A stretch of DNA of 64,000 nt, taken from positions 10,377,501 through 10,441,500 of the forward strand of contig CM040094.1 of the NCBI GenBank assembly GCA_022496805.1, read 5' to 3'. This DNA comes from Pohlia nutans. Lineage: Eukaryota; Streptophyta; Bryopsida; Bryales; Mniaceae. Positions 45,013-56,859 of this stretch are shown here, piece by piece. The notes below the pieces were generated by a model that was not told the origin of the DNA, did not search any database, and was given only the letters and a program-made list of their open reading frames with translations. The position numbers and the translations under genes were made by a program. How positions within the stretch are numbered: position 1 is the first letter of the stretch; each line of letters opens with the position of its first letter.

Positions 45013-47453
45013 CTAACTGCCCAAACGTCCAAATAAACCTACAAAAAAAATCCTTGATCAAACTCCCATTTTTTAAGAAAGGAGCTAAAAAACTTTTGAA
45101 AACTTTTGAAGACCACCAAGCTCTTACACACCTAATAATGATAAACCATCAAAATCTTCCACACCTTCTAACTATTTGGAGTGAAGAAATAAGAGTATAA
45201 TAAAGAAAAATTCATGGTATCTTCTTCAAAATTTGATGGACTTCAAGGATAACTCCTTTGGCACTTTATAAAAAATGAAAATAAAAAAATAAAAAATTGG
45301 CCTCCCTGGTTGGGATGGGGCTCACATAACTTGGGATATCGTGGGTAGCCAGGCGGCCCAAAGACTGAGTTTGTACAAGACCCCACACCAATCATCAGCC
45401 TGACATCAATTAGTGTGTCATGTAATAGCATGCAGGAGATCAACATATGCCTAAACTACGGCCCCGGCCCATTTTCTGAGCAATCTATTTCAGCAATGGG
45501 ACTTAATAGTTAAATAGTAAGTTGGATTCTAGACCAGGCACCAATGAACTTACTATGCGTTAAATGTGGAAATCCATCATTCATCATAATACATTATAGC
45601 ATTAAATGTACATATGTAATAATAAATGACGGAAGTATCTTAGTGAGTGACTGTTACTGTTGCGGAAAATCTGTGGCAAATTCAAATGTTACGCTTGGAG
45701 TCTTGGATTCCTGGAACGGGAATGGAATTGTGGTCCGCCTCACTGCCCTCACTGCCCTCACTGCCACTGGCTTACAGTTACAGTAGAACTCACTACTATT
45801 ATCAGTTCCATGAGTAAATACATGTTACTTACACGAGGGATCATGGACGACCCCGGAAAAAAAAATTGTTTTATATTAATAGTTGAAAAATGATCCGTTT
45901 TATGTTACTTGATGTAGGGCACTGGTCACATTAGGAAGGAATGTCATCATTCGTTTACATAATAAATAAAAATTCATATATAAAAAATTGGTTTACCTTC
46001 AAGAGGTGGACCCATATGATGATGGAAACATTTTTTTTTAATGTAGGGAAAAGAAATGTCTAAGGGATTTTGGTCAAGTGAGGTTTTTGGAGGAGTTAAT
46101 TTTTCCGCTCTCAAACTTCAAGGAAATAATCAGACTTGTGATTCCCTTTCAAGTTTGGCCTCCCATTTGGTCGGAGTTGGGCTGTAAAATAGGCCTCCAA
46201 ACTCAGTCATTGGGGGGGCTCCCTTTCCCAACTCAATTTGTTATTAATTCTCGTGAATGTGGAATATGCACCATTTGATTTCCAGATTTGCGGCACCTTC
46301 AGAATTGGTCGGAACGTGCCTCAACATCGTAATTTGTCTTCCTGGTTTTCCATTTACACCCGATTGACATTCCCCAACATTACGGCCCACGCGTCGGTCT
46401 TTTGGGTAGCTCCACCGTCAAAAACATGCTCCGTATTTTGTGGTTTGAATGGAAGCTTCTTCCATTGGTCACTCTAGCAGTGAGACACCGTGTAAACTAG
46501 CAAAAAGACCCGTGAGAAGACCTCACATGACAGTTGAGTTGTGGGTCTTTCTCGACATGCTTCTCTAGTCTTTGTGGACAATCTTTCTACTACCGTAGTG
46601 TCTAATGTTCAAGTGGGTCATTTGAACCGTATTTAAATTCAATTTTGTTTTTCCGCTAAACCATGAGACCTTCAAATTTTAAAAAATGAAATATCTATAT
46701 GAAGAATATTTGGATGTAAATTAAAATTAAAATTCTCATTATCCCATAATGTTGGAGATCAACATTTTCTCATTCAATTGTATACAATAAAAAATTTAAT
46801 TCAAACCAAGCATTGAGTCATCATACTTTGGTCGAATGATTATTTAAATGACATCATGAGATGACACATGACATAATAGAGATAAAGAGGGCACGACCCA
46901 ACATAAGTGTTTGATTTTTTTTAACATAAAGTGAAATTGAATTGAATTAAAAAAATTGTGAGAAATTTGAAATTGAAGAGTATTTAAAATTATAGATACT
47001 AAATTTATATTACATTATTTACTGTCAAATTTATTATTTTCATTACAATAATTTATCAAGATTTTTTTAAATATTTAATAAATTTGAACTCAAAGATACC
47101 TTGATTGATCATTTTGCGCTAACTTGTATAACCTTCAACAATACAGAAAATAATCAATGAAAAATCACTCAAATCATCAAACCTTTAAAGGCGCTCTAAA
47201 TCTAAAGGACCTTAGATGGCTCCTACTAGACCATTTCTCTCATGCAGTGACCGTTGAACATTGAAAATGCCCCTCCCCTCATCTCCCAAACCCCGAAAAT
47301 GGAAAGTGCCGGTAGTTGCTACTTTGTTCCAACCACAAGAGAAACACGAAAACTAGATTTAAGTAAATTCTTGTACTTAATTGCACATGTGTTGGAACCT
47401 TGTCCTATATAACTCTAATATATAGTGTATAAATGACACTTATGATTTGTCCA
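45013..47453. other. Intergenic DNA, nothing recognised
   Basis: No gene was recognised. The short overlapping ORFs at 46078-46477 have no identifiable domain. CCTTGATCAAACTCCCATTTTT near 45046 recurs inverted near 49306, an unexplained dispersed match. Confidence 0.45.
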
Positions 47454-47810
47454 TTAACCCTTAAATGCCTTTCCAAGCCCCACAGGTTTGATTTCCAAGA
47501 AATCTTGCTTCTACAAGAGCACTATTCAACTCCTTCTGACCATACGTGGATCATTGAATGCACATCAAGGTGACGCATCTGATGTGCTTAGTTGTAACAA
47601 CAAATTTTTCCATGCTTGTTTGCAATGTAGCTAAATCAAAGGTATTGGAAGATCATTTGATTCTTGCCCAAGTTCCCAATTGATTCTTCGTGAGCTTGTT
47701 TCTTTGTTGTGATTGGTCACGCACCCATTTCCGCCCTAAATATATAATCCATATTCTTTCAGAGATCCTTGGACTGCACATTGAGGACCTAAAATATCCT
47801 TAAGGGTTGA
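47454..47810. mobile_element. TTAA element, family L, copy 1 (357 bp)
   Basis: It starts TTAACCCTTAAATGCC and ends AATATCCTTAAGGGTTGA. The interior matches 61223-61585 (GTTGTGATTGGTCA, TTCTTTCAGAGATCCT). Confidence 0.7.
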
Positions 47811-47907
47811 CCATATACCGTGCACATATAGAGAAATTGATGGGATGGAACTTTACTTTGAAGTGTCAATATAGACAAAGGTCTAGATTGAGGATGCCTT
47901 TACAAAT

Positions 47908-48133
47908 GAATCCCTAAAGGTTCAAGGATTCATCATTTTCAAATGAATTCTATTGATCACATCGTGAAAAATAGAATTCAGATGAAACCAAAATTTACAT
48001 CATCGGATCAATGAAGAACATTCTTATGTGTTGGCAAAGAAAAAAAGAAATTGGAAAGTCCACAAAAGACCTACTCAAAAATGCTAAAAAAGAACGAGGC
48101 CCAATTGGAGATTTTTAGTCCTTTAGGAGTTAA
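47908..48133 (+). mobile_element. TTAA element, family B, sharing TTAA with a family C element
   Basis: The left tip is decayed (GAATCCCTAAAGGTTCAAGG). The right tip is TAGTCCTTTAGGAGTTAA, whose TTAA (48130-48133) also begins the next element. Confidence 0.65.
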
Positions 48134-48591
48134 CCCCTAAACGTTCCATGGGGATAGTGTATATGATGTCGTATAATTGGGATTTTCTATCAACAAGAAA
48201 CTCTAAATTGGGAACTGAGTAGCTCACTAGAACTGCATTGATCTAAATGTCAACTTGTCTTTTGACCTCAAACCCATTAACCCTTGAAGGTCTAGAGAGC
48301 CCTTTCCTACCAGTATTATACTACAATATTCCATTGTATTTGACATGGTTCCACACCTCCTATGGGTGTAAGATCAAAAGTGCAGTTAAAATTCACGTTG
48401 ATGTGATTTTAATGAGCTATTGGGGTCTCAATTTGGAACTTCGTGTTTCCAACAAATGTCAAATATACATCAATGTATCTACTATCCCTATCAGCCCTTT
48501 AAGGGTTAAAGGTGTGGATTCATTCCAAATACAATCAAAATACAATGTATTCTATTGGCCGCAAAGACTCGTTCAGACATTCAGGGGTTAA
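48130..48591 (+). mobile_element. TTAA element, family C, interrupted by a family D element
   Basis: It starts TTAACCCCTAAACGTTCC and ends CAGACATTCAGGGGTTAA. Outside the insertion it aligns with 19615-19847. The interruption falls within CCCATTAAAGGTGTGG; the uninterrupted copies read CCCATTAGAGGTGTGG and CCCATTGAAGGTGTGG. Confidence 0.8.
48277..48509 (+). mobile_element. TTAA element, family D, nested in family C (233 bp)
   Basis: It starts TTAACCCTTGAAGGTCTAG and ends AGCCCTTTAAGGGTTAA. The TTAA on each side is the duplicated target, as shown by empty sites in the other family C copies. Confidence 0.85.
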
Positions 48592-50024
48592 AGTGCTTAC
48601 TAACATGATGATCAAATTCTTGTTTACAGTGGAAGCATCAGAAGAATGATGCACAAGAAACTAAATGAAGAAAAATTGGCCCAGTTCACTCTGGCCATGT
48701 TTAATTCACAGGTCCCTAGCGGGCCAAACATGACATTGCGTACAAACCCCATCAATGGTATTAATATATAAATATATATTTTACATACGGTCTAATGAGT
48801 AGTGACGTGCTTGCCAAGATGATTTGGTGCGCATTCAATCATTTAAAGAGCCCCTTTAATTGAGTTCTAATGGAGGAATCTCAATACAACTAACCCTTTT
48901 TCCAACACAACCCTCAAAAGTGTCACGCATATTCTCCACATGTATGTCCTTCAGGCTCAGATCAAGTACCAACTTAGAATTGTCAACATTGATTCAACGA
49001 GGATTCCATCTCGCATGGCAAACCCCGTGTATGGTGGCCCCCTTCAAATCGTTGCACAAACAAAACTTTGAGAATATTTGGACTAATACCCGTTAGACAC
49101 AAAATACTAAGAGATAAGATCAAATGGCAAGGCTCAAAATAGTGTTAGAAAAAAGTGGTTATAAAGTTCGTACGTGCAAAGTTGGATGCTAAAAGAACAT
49201 AATTTTAATCCATGCAACTTATTCACCATATATTGTTACTGTAAGTATTGGTCTACTAAGGTAGTAATATCATAAACCAAGAAAATCAGGTGTTCTGTAT
49301 CTTAAAAATGGGAGTTTGATCAAGGATTTATTGTTTTCTTTATAGTGAAAAATAAGTCATGAAGAAACAAAGTAATTCATATAAACATAATCAAAATAGA
49401 AAATTTCAGTCTTCATTTTTCGAAGCAAAAAGTTTGTCAAACCTCCTAATTGTCACTGGGGATTCACTCCATTGTCAAGTTGAACACCACGTGTGAACAA
49501 AGTTTGCTACCCCTATATTACATGCCATAGATAATTTTAAAATTTATTAAAATTTTTACACATATACATAACTATTGATAGAATCTTTTGTATATTTTTT
49601 TGAAATTTTTGTTCATCGTCGTTTTTTGTAGTAATTGTTTTAATTCAATTCTGCGTTTTTCTAGTTAAAAACGATATGTTTTATACAAAAACTAAATCAT
49701 CAAATTTAGTTACCATTTTTTACTATGTAATATGTACCATGTCTATCTACTTGTGAAAAAAAATTGATAAAATTTTGACCCGTTTTGATGATACTTTATG
49801 TATATTTTTTACATTTTTTACATTTTTTACATGTAATTTGATCGCACGTGGTTGTTTAACTTTACAATGGAGTGCTCTCCCCGTGCTAATTGTGCCCTAA
49901 ACTTATGTTAAACTGATAATGGACTAACCTTAAATCAACATATGGGTTGTCCCATTACTCTACTTAAATGCAAGAAATCAATTGGTTGACACTAATCTCC
50001 CAAGAAAGGGTTTAACAACGCGGT
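48592..50024. other. Intergenic DNA, nothing recognised
   Basis: The ORF at 48860-49096 has no recognised domain, and no terminal repeats were found. Confidence 0.45.
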
Positions 50025-50559
50025 TTAACCCTTAAGCGTTCACACTACAATTATCTGATCAAGCCTTGTCAATTCTTCACAAGTCAAGACATATTATATA
50101 TTTTTGGTATTTTTCTCATATAAAATATTGTTAAACCGATTTACCCTGATTTTTCCACAATTATTTAAACAAACATAAATTTTATAAGATTTTTCAAAGC
50201 TTTTTTTTTTTTTTGTAAATATCATAGTAATTACAAAAAGCTTAGAATAGTATGACTTTTTTTAGGGAAAATGTAAATAATAGTGATGAAAAATAAGGTA
50301 TAGGTGACATGCATCTTGAGCTTACATAAAAAAAAACTTGATAGAAAGACTTTTTCTGCAATGTATATTGGAATTTTAGGGTTTTGAGCTTTAAAGTGCT
50401 TTAAAAACTCAATTTTAACAATTATGAAGAACGATTAATTGGACTAGAATGTAGAAGGTAGCCTCCCAATTTGAAATTAGGAACTAAGTGAAAATCAATA
50501 TTTAACTTGAGAACAATCAAGCATGGCCCCACAGGACTCCTTGCACGCTTAGGGGTTAA
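50025..50559 (+). mobile_element. TTAA element, family K, copy 2 (535 bp)
   Basis: It starts TTAACCCTTAAGCGTTCAC and ends TTGCACGCTTAGGGGTTAA. It is a complete copy related to 44392-44923 and 61981-62535. Confidence 0.8.
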
Positions 50560-50917
50560 GGTCAATCTGTGACACGGATCTTAGAGGTGTCATAGTTTAT
50601 AGTATTTCGACCTTAGTTTAATCCACATTGGACAATGACCTAAAAGTTGTTGAAAGTGCAAGACCATATGTCATGAGTATATTTAATGTGACGATTTTAT
50701 TTATTTTAAATGTGAAATGAAAGATAAAAATTCCAAGGTCCCAATTCTATAATGAACCATTCTAAGTGCTTGTTTGGACATTTGTATCCATTCTCTCTAT
50801 ATCTATTTATGTTTATATTTACATTTATATTTTGCAAACATTAAGCATTAAAATTGTGGAAATTACATACTATACAATATTCAACTCATTTCATAGCCAA
50901 ACAATCATACCTATACA

Positions 50918-51454
50918 TTAACCCCTTTTTAGAGTGTGAAATTTTTATTATTGATTTTTCATGGGAACCTAGCTTCATCCCTTGCTTCATGCATGTGTGA
51001 TCTGGTCAGAAAGGGGATCATTTGTCAAACCTTTATGCCTCATTTCATGTTATAGTGATTCACCAGAAATTTGAAACTTTTTAGTCTAAAAGTGCTCATG
51101 AAAAATTCAACTCATAGAATCAAGCAACCAAAAAAACTACATTTAGAGTCAACCAAAAATCACTACATTTAGAGTATTACATTTCAACCCATCACAACAA
51201 ATTTCGTTCATAGATTGTCAATATCTTATTTGTAACTGAGATACAAAAGAATTTTAAGTTTTAAGTTTTAAATTTTATTAAAAAAGCATTCGTGATTGCA
51301 ATCATAGATTTAACAATATGGATAGAATCTAAAATTCATAATGTACAACTTTTATTCATACATCAAGTTCAAAATATCACTCTTAGTTTCATTTTAGAAT
51401 GTATCTTTGCAAAATTGCCCAATTTGAAGAGGGTTGTGGGCATTTAGGGGTTAA
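50918..51454. mobile_element. Possible TTAA element (537 bp)
   Basis: It starts TTAACCCCTTTTTAGAGTG and ends GGGCATTTAGGGGTTAA. The tips share only the CCCC and TTAG parts, so the pairing of these ends is tentative. Confidence 0.45.
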
Positions 51455-52352
51455 AGAAGGTTGTTTGTTTGTTTTGATTATTTAGTGCTAACATTTTGAA
51501 CACATATTCTAAAATAGGGTAGTTTGTATTTGATTGTTTTTACTAAAATACATGGTTCTCCCAAATTTGTGTCAAACCCACCTTGTTTGTTGGGCCTATG
51601 AAGAATCCTAGGAGACTCAAAATTGTTGCCTTTTTGTTAACATGAAAGTGTTGTTCACGTCATTTTCCCTTCTTATCATTCCTTAACCCCTAAAGGACCG
51701 GGGGTGTTTTAGCTTAGCTCCTGTTTTCTTGACCAGCTCTTGTAGCAAGCTCAATTTTTTACTAGTGTGGGGTAATTTTCACGATCGGCACCGTTGAAAC
51801 TAAAGAAGACTTACATAGCTTGTTTATGAAAAAAAGATCAACAAGATCGCACAATTTTTGAGAAAATGCCACTGTTGAGAAGATTGATGGAAATTGTTCG
51901 AGCAGGGGGTACTTTGTACTTATGCTGAAATCGGATTGCTTAGAAGTGCTCCAAAACATCTGAAATTTTTACCATATGTAAAGAACATCATAACCCTCAT
52001 GTGGAATTTTTTTCCTCAAATTCTAAGGTGTGGAAAAAAAGATATGGGACTCTGAAGTCTCCAAACAATGAGATTGGGCCCAAAAACTGAAATTTTTGTG
52101 ACTGCCCCATGTCTGAATCCTGAATCCTTGCAGGCATTCAGAGCCTCTGACGCTCCTCTGCACTTGCTTAGTTTGTGCTTGCCACGCTTGGTTACTGCAC
52201 CATTGTTCATGGCCTTCTTGGCGATGCTACCCCGCCAGCCCGTCTTCGCCCTCCACAACGTTTGCAGAGCTCGAAAAATTCACAGAAAATCGCACACTCC
52301 ACCAATTTCAGATCGCAAACGACCGACAAATTCAGCGCGGAAAATCAGCCAG

Positions 52353-52921
52353 TGTCATGGACATAGAACCTTGAGATGGGTATTGCAAAGACTAGGCCTT
52401 AAAACTAGAGATATAATTATTGTGTCCAAAACTAGTTAGTGATGGGTATTGCCTTAGTGATGGATATTGCCACAGTGATACAATTATTGTGTGAAAACTA
52501 GTTCGTGATGGATATTGCCACAGTGATATAATTATTGTGTTCAAAACTAGTTCGTGATGGGTATTGCCACGGACATAGAACCTTGTAGAATACTTCTAGA
52601 AGTTCTATAGGTCCTTAGACTTTTAGGACCTTCTAGATACTTCCTAGGGACTCTCATAATTTCTAGGAAGCTCCTTCAGAAGCTTCCTTAGTACTAGTAT
52701 ATCTAGGGGACGAGATGAGGGACTCCTCACTCTCGTCAACACAAGTTAGGAGCAACCTTGAGTATTGCTTTGTCTTGAATTTTGATCAACTATCGATTTA
52801 GTTCAATATACTTTCTTGAGAACCACTCTTGTGTACTATTGCACTTCTTGTTCTTGGGTCCTTGTTCATGCTCTTGTTCTTGTTCTCTTGTTCTTGTTCT
52901 TGAGTTCTTGTGTCTTTGACA
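52353..52921 (+). repeat. 5' LTR
   Basis: It begins TGTCATGGACATAG and ends TGTCTTTGACA. A TATA-like TATATCTA is at 52698-52705. Near its 3' end is a CTTGTT/CTCTTG tandem array. There are also internal direct repeats of AGTTCGTGATGG with ATTGCCACAG. Confidence 0.92.
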
Positions 52922-52923
52922 GT

Positions 52924-52936
52924 TTGACGAGAGTGA
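52924..52936 (+). other. Putative self-priming primer-binding site
   Basis: TTGACGAGAGTGA starts 3 nt after the 5' LTR. It is the exact reverse complement of TCACTCTCGTCAA at 52727-52739 in the LTR, about 29 bp after the TATA-like motif, where the RNA would be expected to begin. No match to the usual plant initiator-Met tRNA site (TGGTATCAGAGC) is present. This is the arrangement used by Tf1 and sushi for self-priming. Confidence 0.7.
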
Positions 52937-53558
52937 CATTGACAATACTAGAGCTTGGTCTTTCTTGATAAGAGTGGATTACCCCTTTCTTGAAAGTGCT
53001 AGAGCCTTCTAGAGGTTGCTGATTACCCTCCTCTAGGCTAGTATTGTTATGTGTTGTAAAATTCTTTCTTGATCAAGAGCGGATTACCTCTTTTTCAAGA
53101 TTGGGTTTTAACATTTTAAAGGTTGCGGATTACCCACCTTTAATTATCTCAACTCTTCTTAGAATTCTTTTGTTTCCTTCTCTAGAGTGATTTCAAGATG
53201 TCGGGAGTTGTAGATACGAACCCAGCAGACTTAGCTAAATCAAAACTAGATGCCCTTCTCAAAGCCATCGAATCCTTGTCGACCAGAACAAACCAAATTG
53301 AGAATTTTGTTTCTAGACTTCACAACGATCTCGGGGCTGGACCTTCACAAACGAGTGTTGCGCCTCAAGTTTTTCCATCCGGAGAACCATCAATTCTTCC
53401 AACTCAAGAGGAGAATCCATCTCCTCAACATGTTGAGACTCCGAGGTTCAAGGAGCCCCGGATTAGCCTTCCAGAGAAGTTTGATGGCACACGCTCAAAA
53501 TTTCGAGGGTTTGTCAATCAAATCCAACTTATTACCTTTCTTCAGGGCAATAATAAGC

Positions 53559-54147
53559 TTGGGGTATCACTTTTTGGACACACTAATTAGGTTATTTTTG
53601 TTTAAAACCTCCAAAGTTTGCCTAATTTGTTCATTTTGATCAAGTAAAAAGACCCTAAAATGAAAAAAAAAAAAATCCCGCACCTCAATGGAATAAAAAT
53701 GTATATGTTCAAAGAGTTTATATTAAAAAACTTAATTTTTTTAGATCCATTCATAGATGTGTAAAAAAATGCTGAATTTTGGGATTTGCAAGCTACATAG
53801 TGCACAATTCATTAATTTTTTTAATGATAAAATAAATTATTTTGTACTCTACACAATTAGATGTAGGTCATATTCAAAAATAATATATATATATTTTTTG
53901 ATATTCCATTTGCTTTATTTCAGGGATTATAAGTGATTGGGACATAACTTACTTTTTCAACTAAAAAATCAAATACAATTACTTAAAAATCTTTGATTGT
54001 AACTAAATTTTTTTCCTTGATACGTTATAAGTGTAGGAAACTAAAATCACATTTAATAAAGTCTTACTTTATTAAAATTAAAAAATATGTTTGACACACC
54101 AGCACATAGTACAATTGTCCCGAAGACAGCTTTTTTGGGTACCCCAA
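53559..54147. mobile_element. 589-bp insertion in gag with short inverted ends
   Basis: The AT-rich segment begins TTGGGGTATCAC and ends GGGTACCCCAA, giving an 8-bp perfect inverted repeat (TTGGGGTA and TACCCCAA). It interrupts the gag reading between NQIQL and the ITLQPHRY segment. The flanks ATTACCTTTCTTCAG and ATCATCACCCTTCAAC are similar but not identical, so a true target duplication is unproven. No ORF domain was seen and the family is unknown. Confidence 0.6.
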
Positions 54148-54858
54148 CCATATCATCACCCTTCAACCGCATCGCTATGCGATAGACGAATCGCGAGTAG
54201 GTCTAGTTGTAACCTTACTTACGGGGCAAATTCTATCTTGGTTTGCTCCTCTATTTGAAAAAAGATCACCGATCTTGAACAACTTCGAGATGTTCTTAGT
54301 TGCTTTTGGAGAGGCGTTTGGAGAGCACGACAAGATTCGTTGGGCGACAATCAAGATTCGTTCTTTGCGACAAGGATCGCGATCTGCATCTGTGTATGCA
54401 TCAGATTTTCGACAATTAGCGTGCGACATCAATTAGGACGAAGAAGCACTTATGAGTCAATTTCATTGGGAACTACGAGATGACGTCAAGGACCTGTTAT
54501 TGTCTTTACCTGATCCTCAAACACTCAGTGATGCAATAAGTCAAGTCGTGAAGTGCGACAATCGATTATTTTAGCGACGTCAAGATCAACGTTCTTGGAC
54601 TTCATCAAAACCATATTGAAATTCTTCTCACTCGGCTGCTTCGACAAATATTCCAAGCAGTCATTCGGAAGTGGAAGACATGCAAATTGATGCGATGCGA
54701 TTTAAGCCACTTACGCCACAAGAGAAGAAACGACGATTTGAAGAAGGTTTATGTTTGTATTGTAGAGAACCATGCCATAAAGCCGACAGTTGCTCCAAAA
54801 AGCAACACCGCCATACTTTCAAGACACGGAGCACGTTTGTGGGGGACCATCAACAATC

Positions 54859-54865
54859 AAAAAAC
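54859..54865 (+). promoter_or_regulatory. Putative -1 ribosomal frameshift site at gag/pol
   Basis: The heptamer A AAA AAC is in register with the gag codons (TCA AAA AAC). Slipping back one base enters the protease frame, which reads RRDPVTIETV onwards. The gag stop follows 19 nt later. Confidence 0.65.
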
Positions 54866-55728
54866 GAAGAGACCCAGTCACAATAGAGACCGTGCGGTTG
54901 GACGAGTTCAAATCACAAGGTCTCTTCCTTTCCGGTCAACCCTCTCGTTGTTTTAACGTTCCTTTTTCTTTTGTTTGTTTGAACTTTCGAACATCCGCCT
55001 TGATAGATTCAGGAGCTTTTGCTTGTTTCATAGATGAAGATTTCATAAAACTTCACAATAATCCTTTAGTTAAAAAACCTTATCCTGATCCAGTAGAAGT
55101 AATAGATGGACGTCCTTTAGCCTCAGGTCATGTCACCCACGAAACCACTCTTTTAAAAATAGAGTTAGAAGGCCATAATAGTTTTCTTGTTTTCAATGTC
55201 ATTAAAACCCCTACAAGCTCTATCATACTAGGACTATCTTGACTTAGAAAATACAATCCTAATATAGATTGGAGTAACCTCAAAATCAAGTCATTCCTTA
55301 GTATGATTCCCCCTACACAACCAACTAGATCCAAACTTCGTCACCCTAAACCATTGTTCGTTGGAGCAAAGGCTTTTATGAGAGCTGCGAAACATACCAA
55401 TCCATTTGTTATTTATGCAACTCCGGCTCGTGAAGAAGCAACTATGGGCACGAGCATTCCGGATCAGTATAAGGAGTTTCAAGATGTTTTTGAGAAGAAA
55501 AATGCTGATATTTTACCGGAGCATCAACCTTACGATTGCGCGATTGATCTGCAAGATGGCGCGCAACCACATTTTGGCCCAATTTACAACCTCTCGCAAA
55601 ACGAACTTGTAGCGTTGAAGGAATATATTGAAGAGAATCTCGCCAAAAACTTCACCCGACAGTCGAAGTCCCCAGCCGGTGCCCCAATACTCTTTGTCAA
55701 GAAGAAGGACGACTCTTTACGAATGTGA
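54866..55728 (+). pseudogene. pol, protease and start of the RT region
   Basis: The protease active-site motif ALIDSGA is at about 54997-55017. In-frame TGA codons stand at 55240-55242 (after IILGLS) and 55726-55728 (before VDYRGFNK). Both fit a G-to-A or C-to-A/T change in a conserved codon. The segment TSIPDQYKEFQDVFEKKNAD and the LPEHQPYDCAIDL leader to RT are typical for gypsy pol. Confidence 0.85.
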
Positions 55729-56859
55729 GTTGATTATCGCGGCTTCAACAAGATTACTGTGAAGAATCGATACCCATTGCCGTTGATATCTGGGCTTCTT
55801 GATCAACTTGGACAAGCCAAGATCTATACGAAGATTGATTTACGCGGAGCTTATAACCTAGTACGCGTTAAAAAAGGAGATGAATGGAAAACTGCAATTC
55901 GAACAAGGTATGGTCATTTTGAATACAATGTCATGCCTTTCGAACTTACGAATGCACCTGCCATATTTCAACATTTGATGAACGACGTCTTCCGCGAATT
56001 TTTGGATAAATTTGTCGTGTGCTATCTAGATGACATTTTAATCTATTCCAAAAATGTTGAAGAACATGAAGAATATGTGAAGCTTGTATTACAAAAATTA
56101 CGAGATGCTGGACTATACGCAAAAGCAGAAAAGTGCGTATTTCATCAACCGCAAGTGGAGTTTCTTGGATATATTATTTCAAGTCAAGGCTTATCTATGG
56201 ATTCAAAGAAGATTGAAGTTATCACGAATTGGTTAACTCCTCGAACGGTACGTGATGTACAATGTTTTCTCGGATTTGCTAATTTTTATCGAATTTTCAT
56301 TCAGAATTATTCTCAAATCGCTGCTGCATTGACTCGATTAACATGCAAAGACAAGCTCGATTGTGGACTTGAAGCGGAGACTGCTTTTCAAAATCTGAAG
56401 ATTGCTTTTACAACGGCTCCAATTTTGATTCATCCAGACTTCTCAAAACCATTTTACATGGAGACTGATACATCAGACTTTGCATTAGGTGCAGTTTTAT
56501 CGCAAAAGGGAGTTGACACAAAACTTCATCGAGTTGCATTCTATTCTAGAAAATTCTCTGCTGCAGAAATCAACTACGATATACATGACAAAGAACTACT
56601 TGCTATAGTAGACTCGTTTCAAGAATGGCGTCATTTTCTTGAAGGCGCTTCGCACCAGGTGACTGTATATACAGATCACAAAAATCTTGAATATTTTATG
56701 TCAGCTCGTGTATTAAATTGGCGGCATGCTCGTTGGAACATGTCATTACATATCGACCTGGAAAACAACAAGGACTATCAGATGCTTTATTTCGAAGATC
56801 CTATCTTGCGCCTAAAGAAGGAGATGCAGCATATGACCAACAACGAACAACTCTTCTAA
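55729..56859 (+). pseudogene. pol, reverse transcriptase and RNase H
   Basis: RT motifs are KNRYPLPLI, TKIDLRGAYN (first Asp), MPFELTNAPAIFQ (the usual Gly is Glu here) and the catalytic VCYLDDILIYSKN. RNase H shows METDTSDFALGAVLSQ, HDKELLAIV and VYTDHKNLEYF. The frame is lost near 56745 and the continuation is in the next frame. The Gly-to-Glu change and the frameshift suggest that the polymerase is inactive. Confidence 0.9.

Larger units (their letters stand above)
53198..54886 (+). pseudogene. gag of the chromovirus, interrupted
   Basis: The start codon is at 53198, and the N-terminal part reads to PEKFDGTRSKFRGFVNQIQL. A 589-bp insertion follows (53559-54147). Gag resumes with HRYAIDESRVGLVV, WFAPLFEK, SVYASDFRQLACDI and LPDPQTLSDAISQVVKCDNR. 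In-frame stops replace expected Trp/Gln codons near 54435 and 54573. A CX2CX4HX4C zinc knuckle (CLYCREPCHKADSC) lies near 54748-54789. The frame stops at 54884-54886, just after a shift site into pol. Confidence 0.85.

Noticed and set aside
46078..46477. Two overlapping ORFs as a host gene
   Set aside because: No domain, no supporting splice structure and no family resemblance could be seen.
52068..52439. 123-codon ORF crossing the 5' LTR border
   Set aside because: It runs from a TTAA element into the LTR, so it is a chance ORF made by the insertion.
52922..52940. tRNA-Met primer-binding site
   Set aside because: TGGTATCAGAGC or a close variant does not follow the 5' LTR; the LTR self-complement explains the site better.
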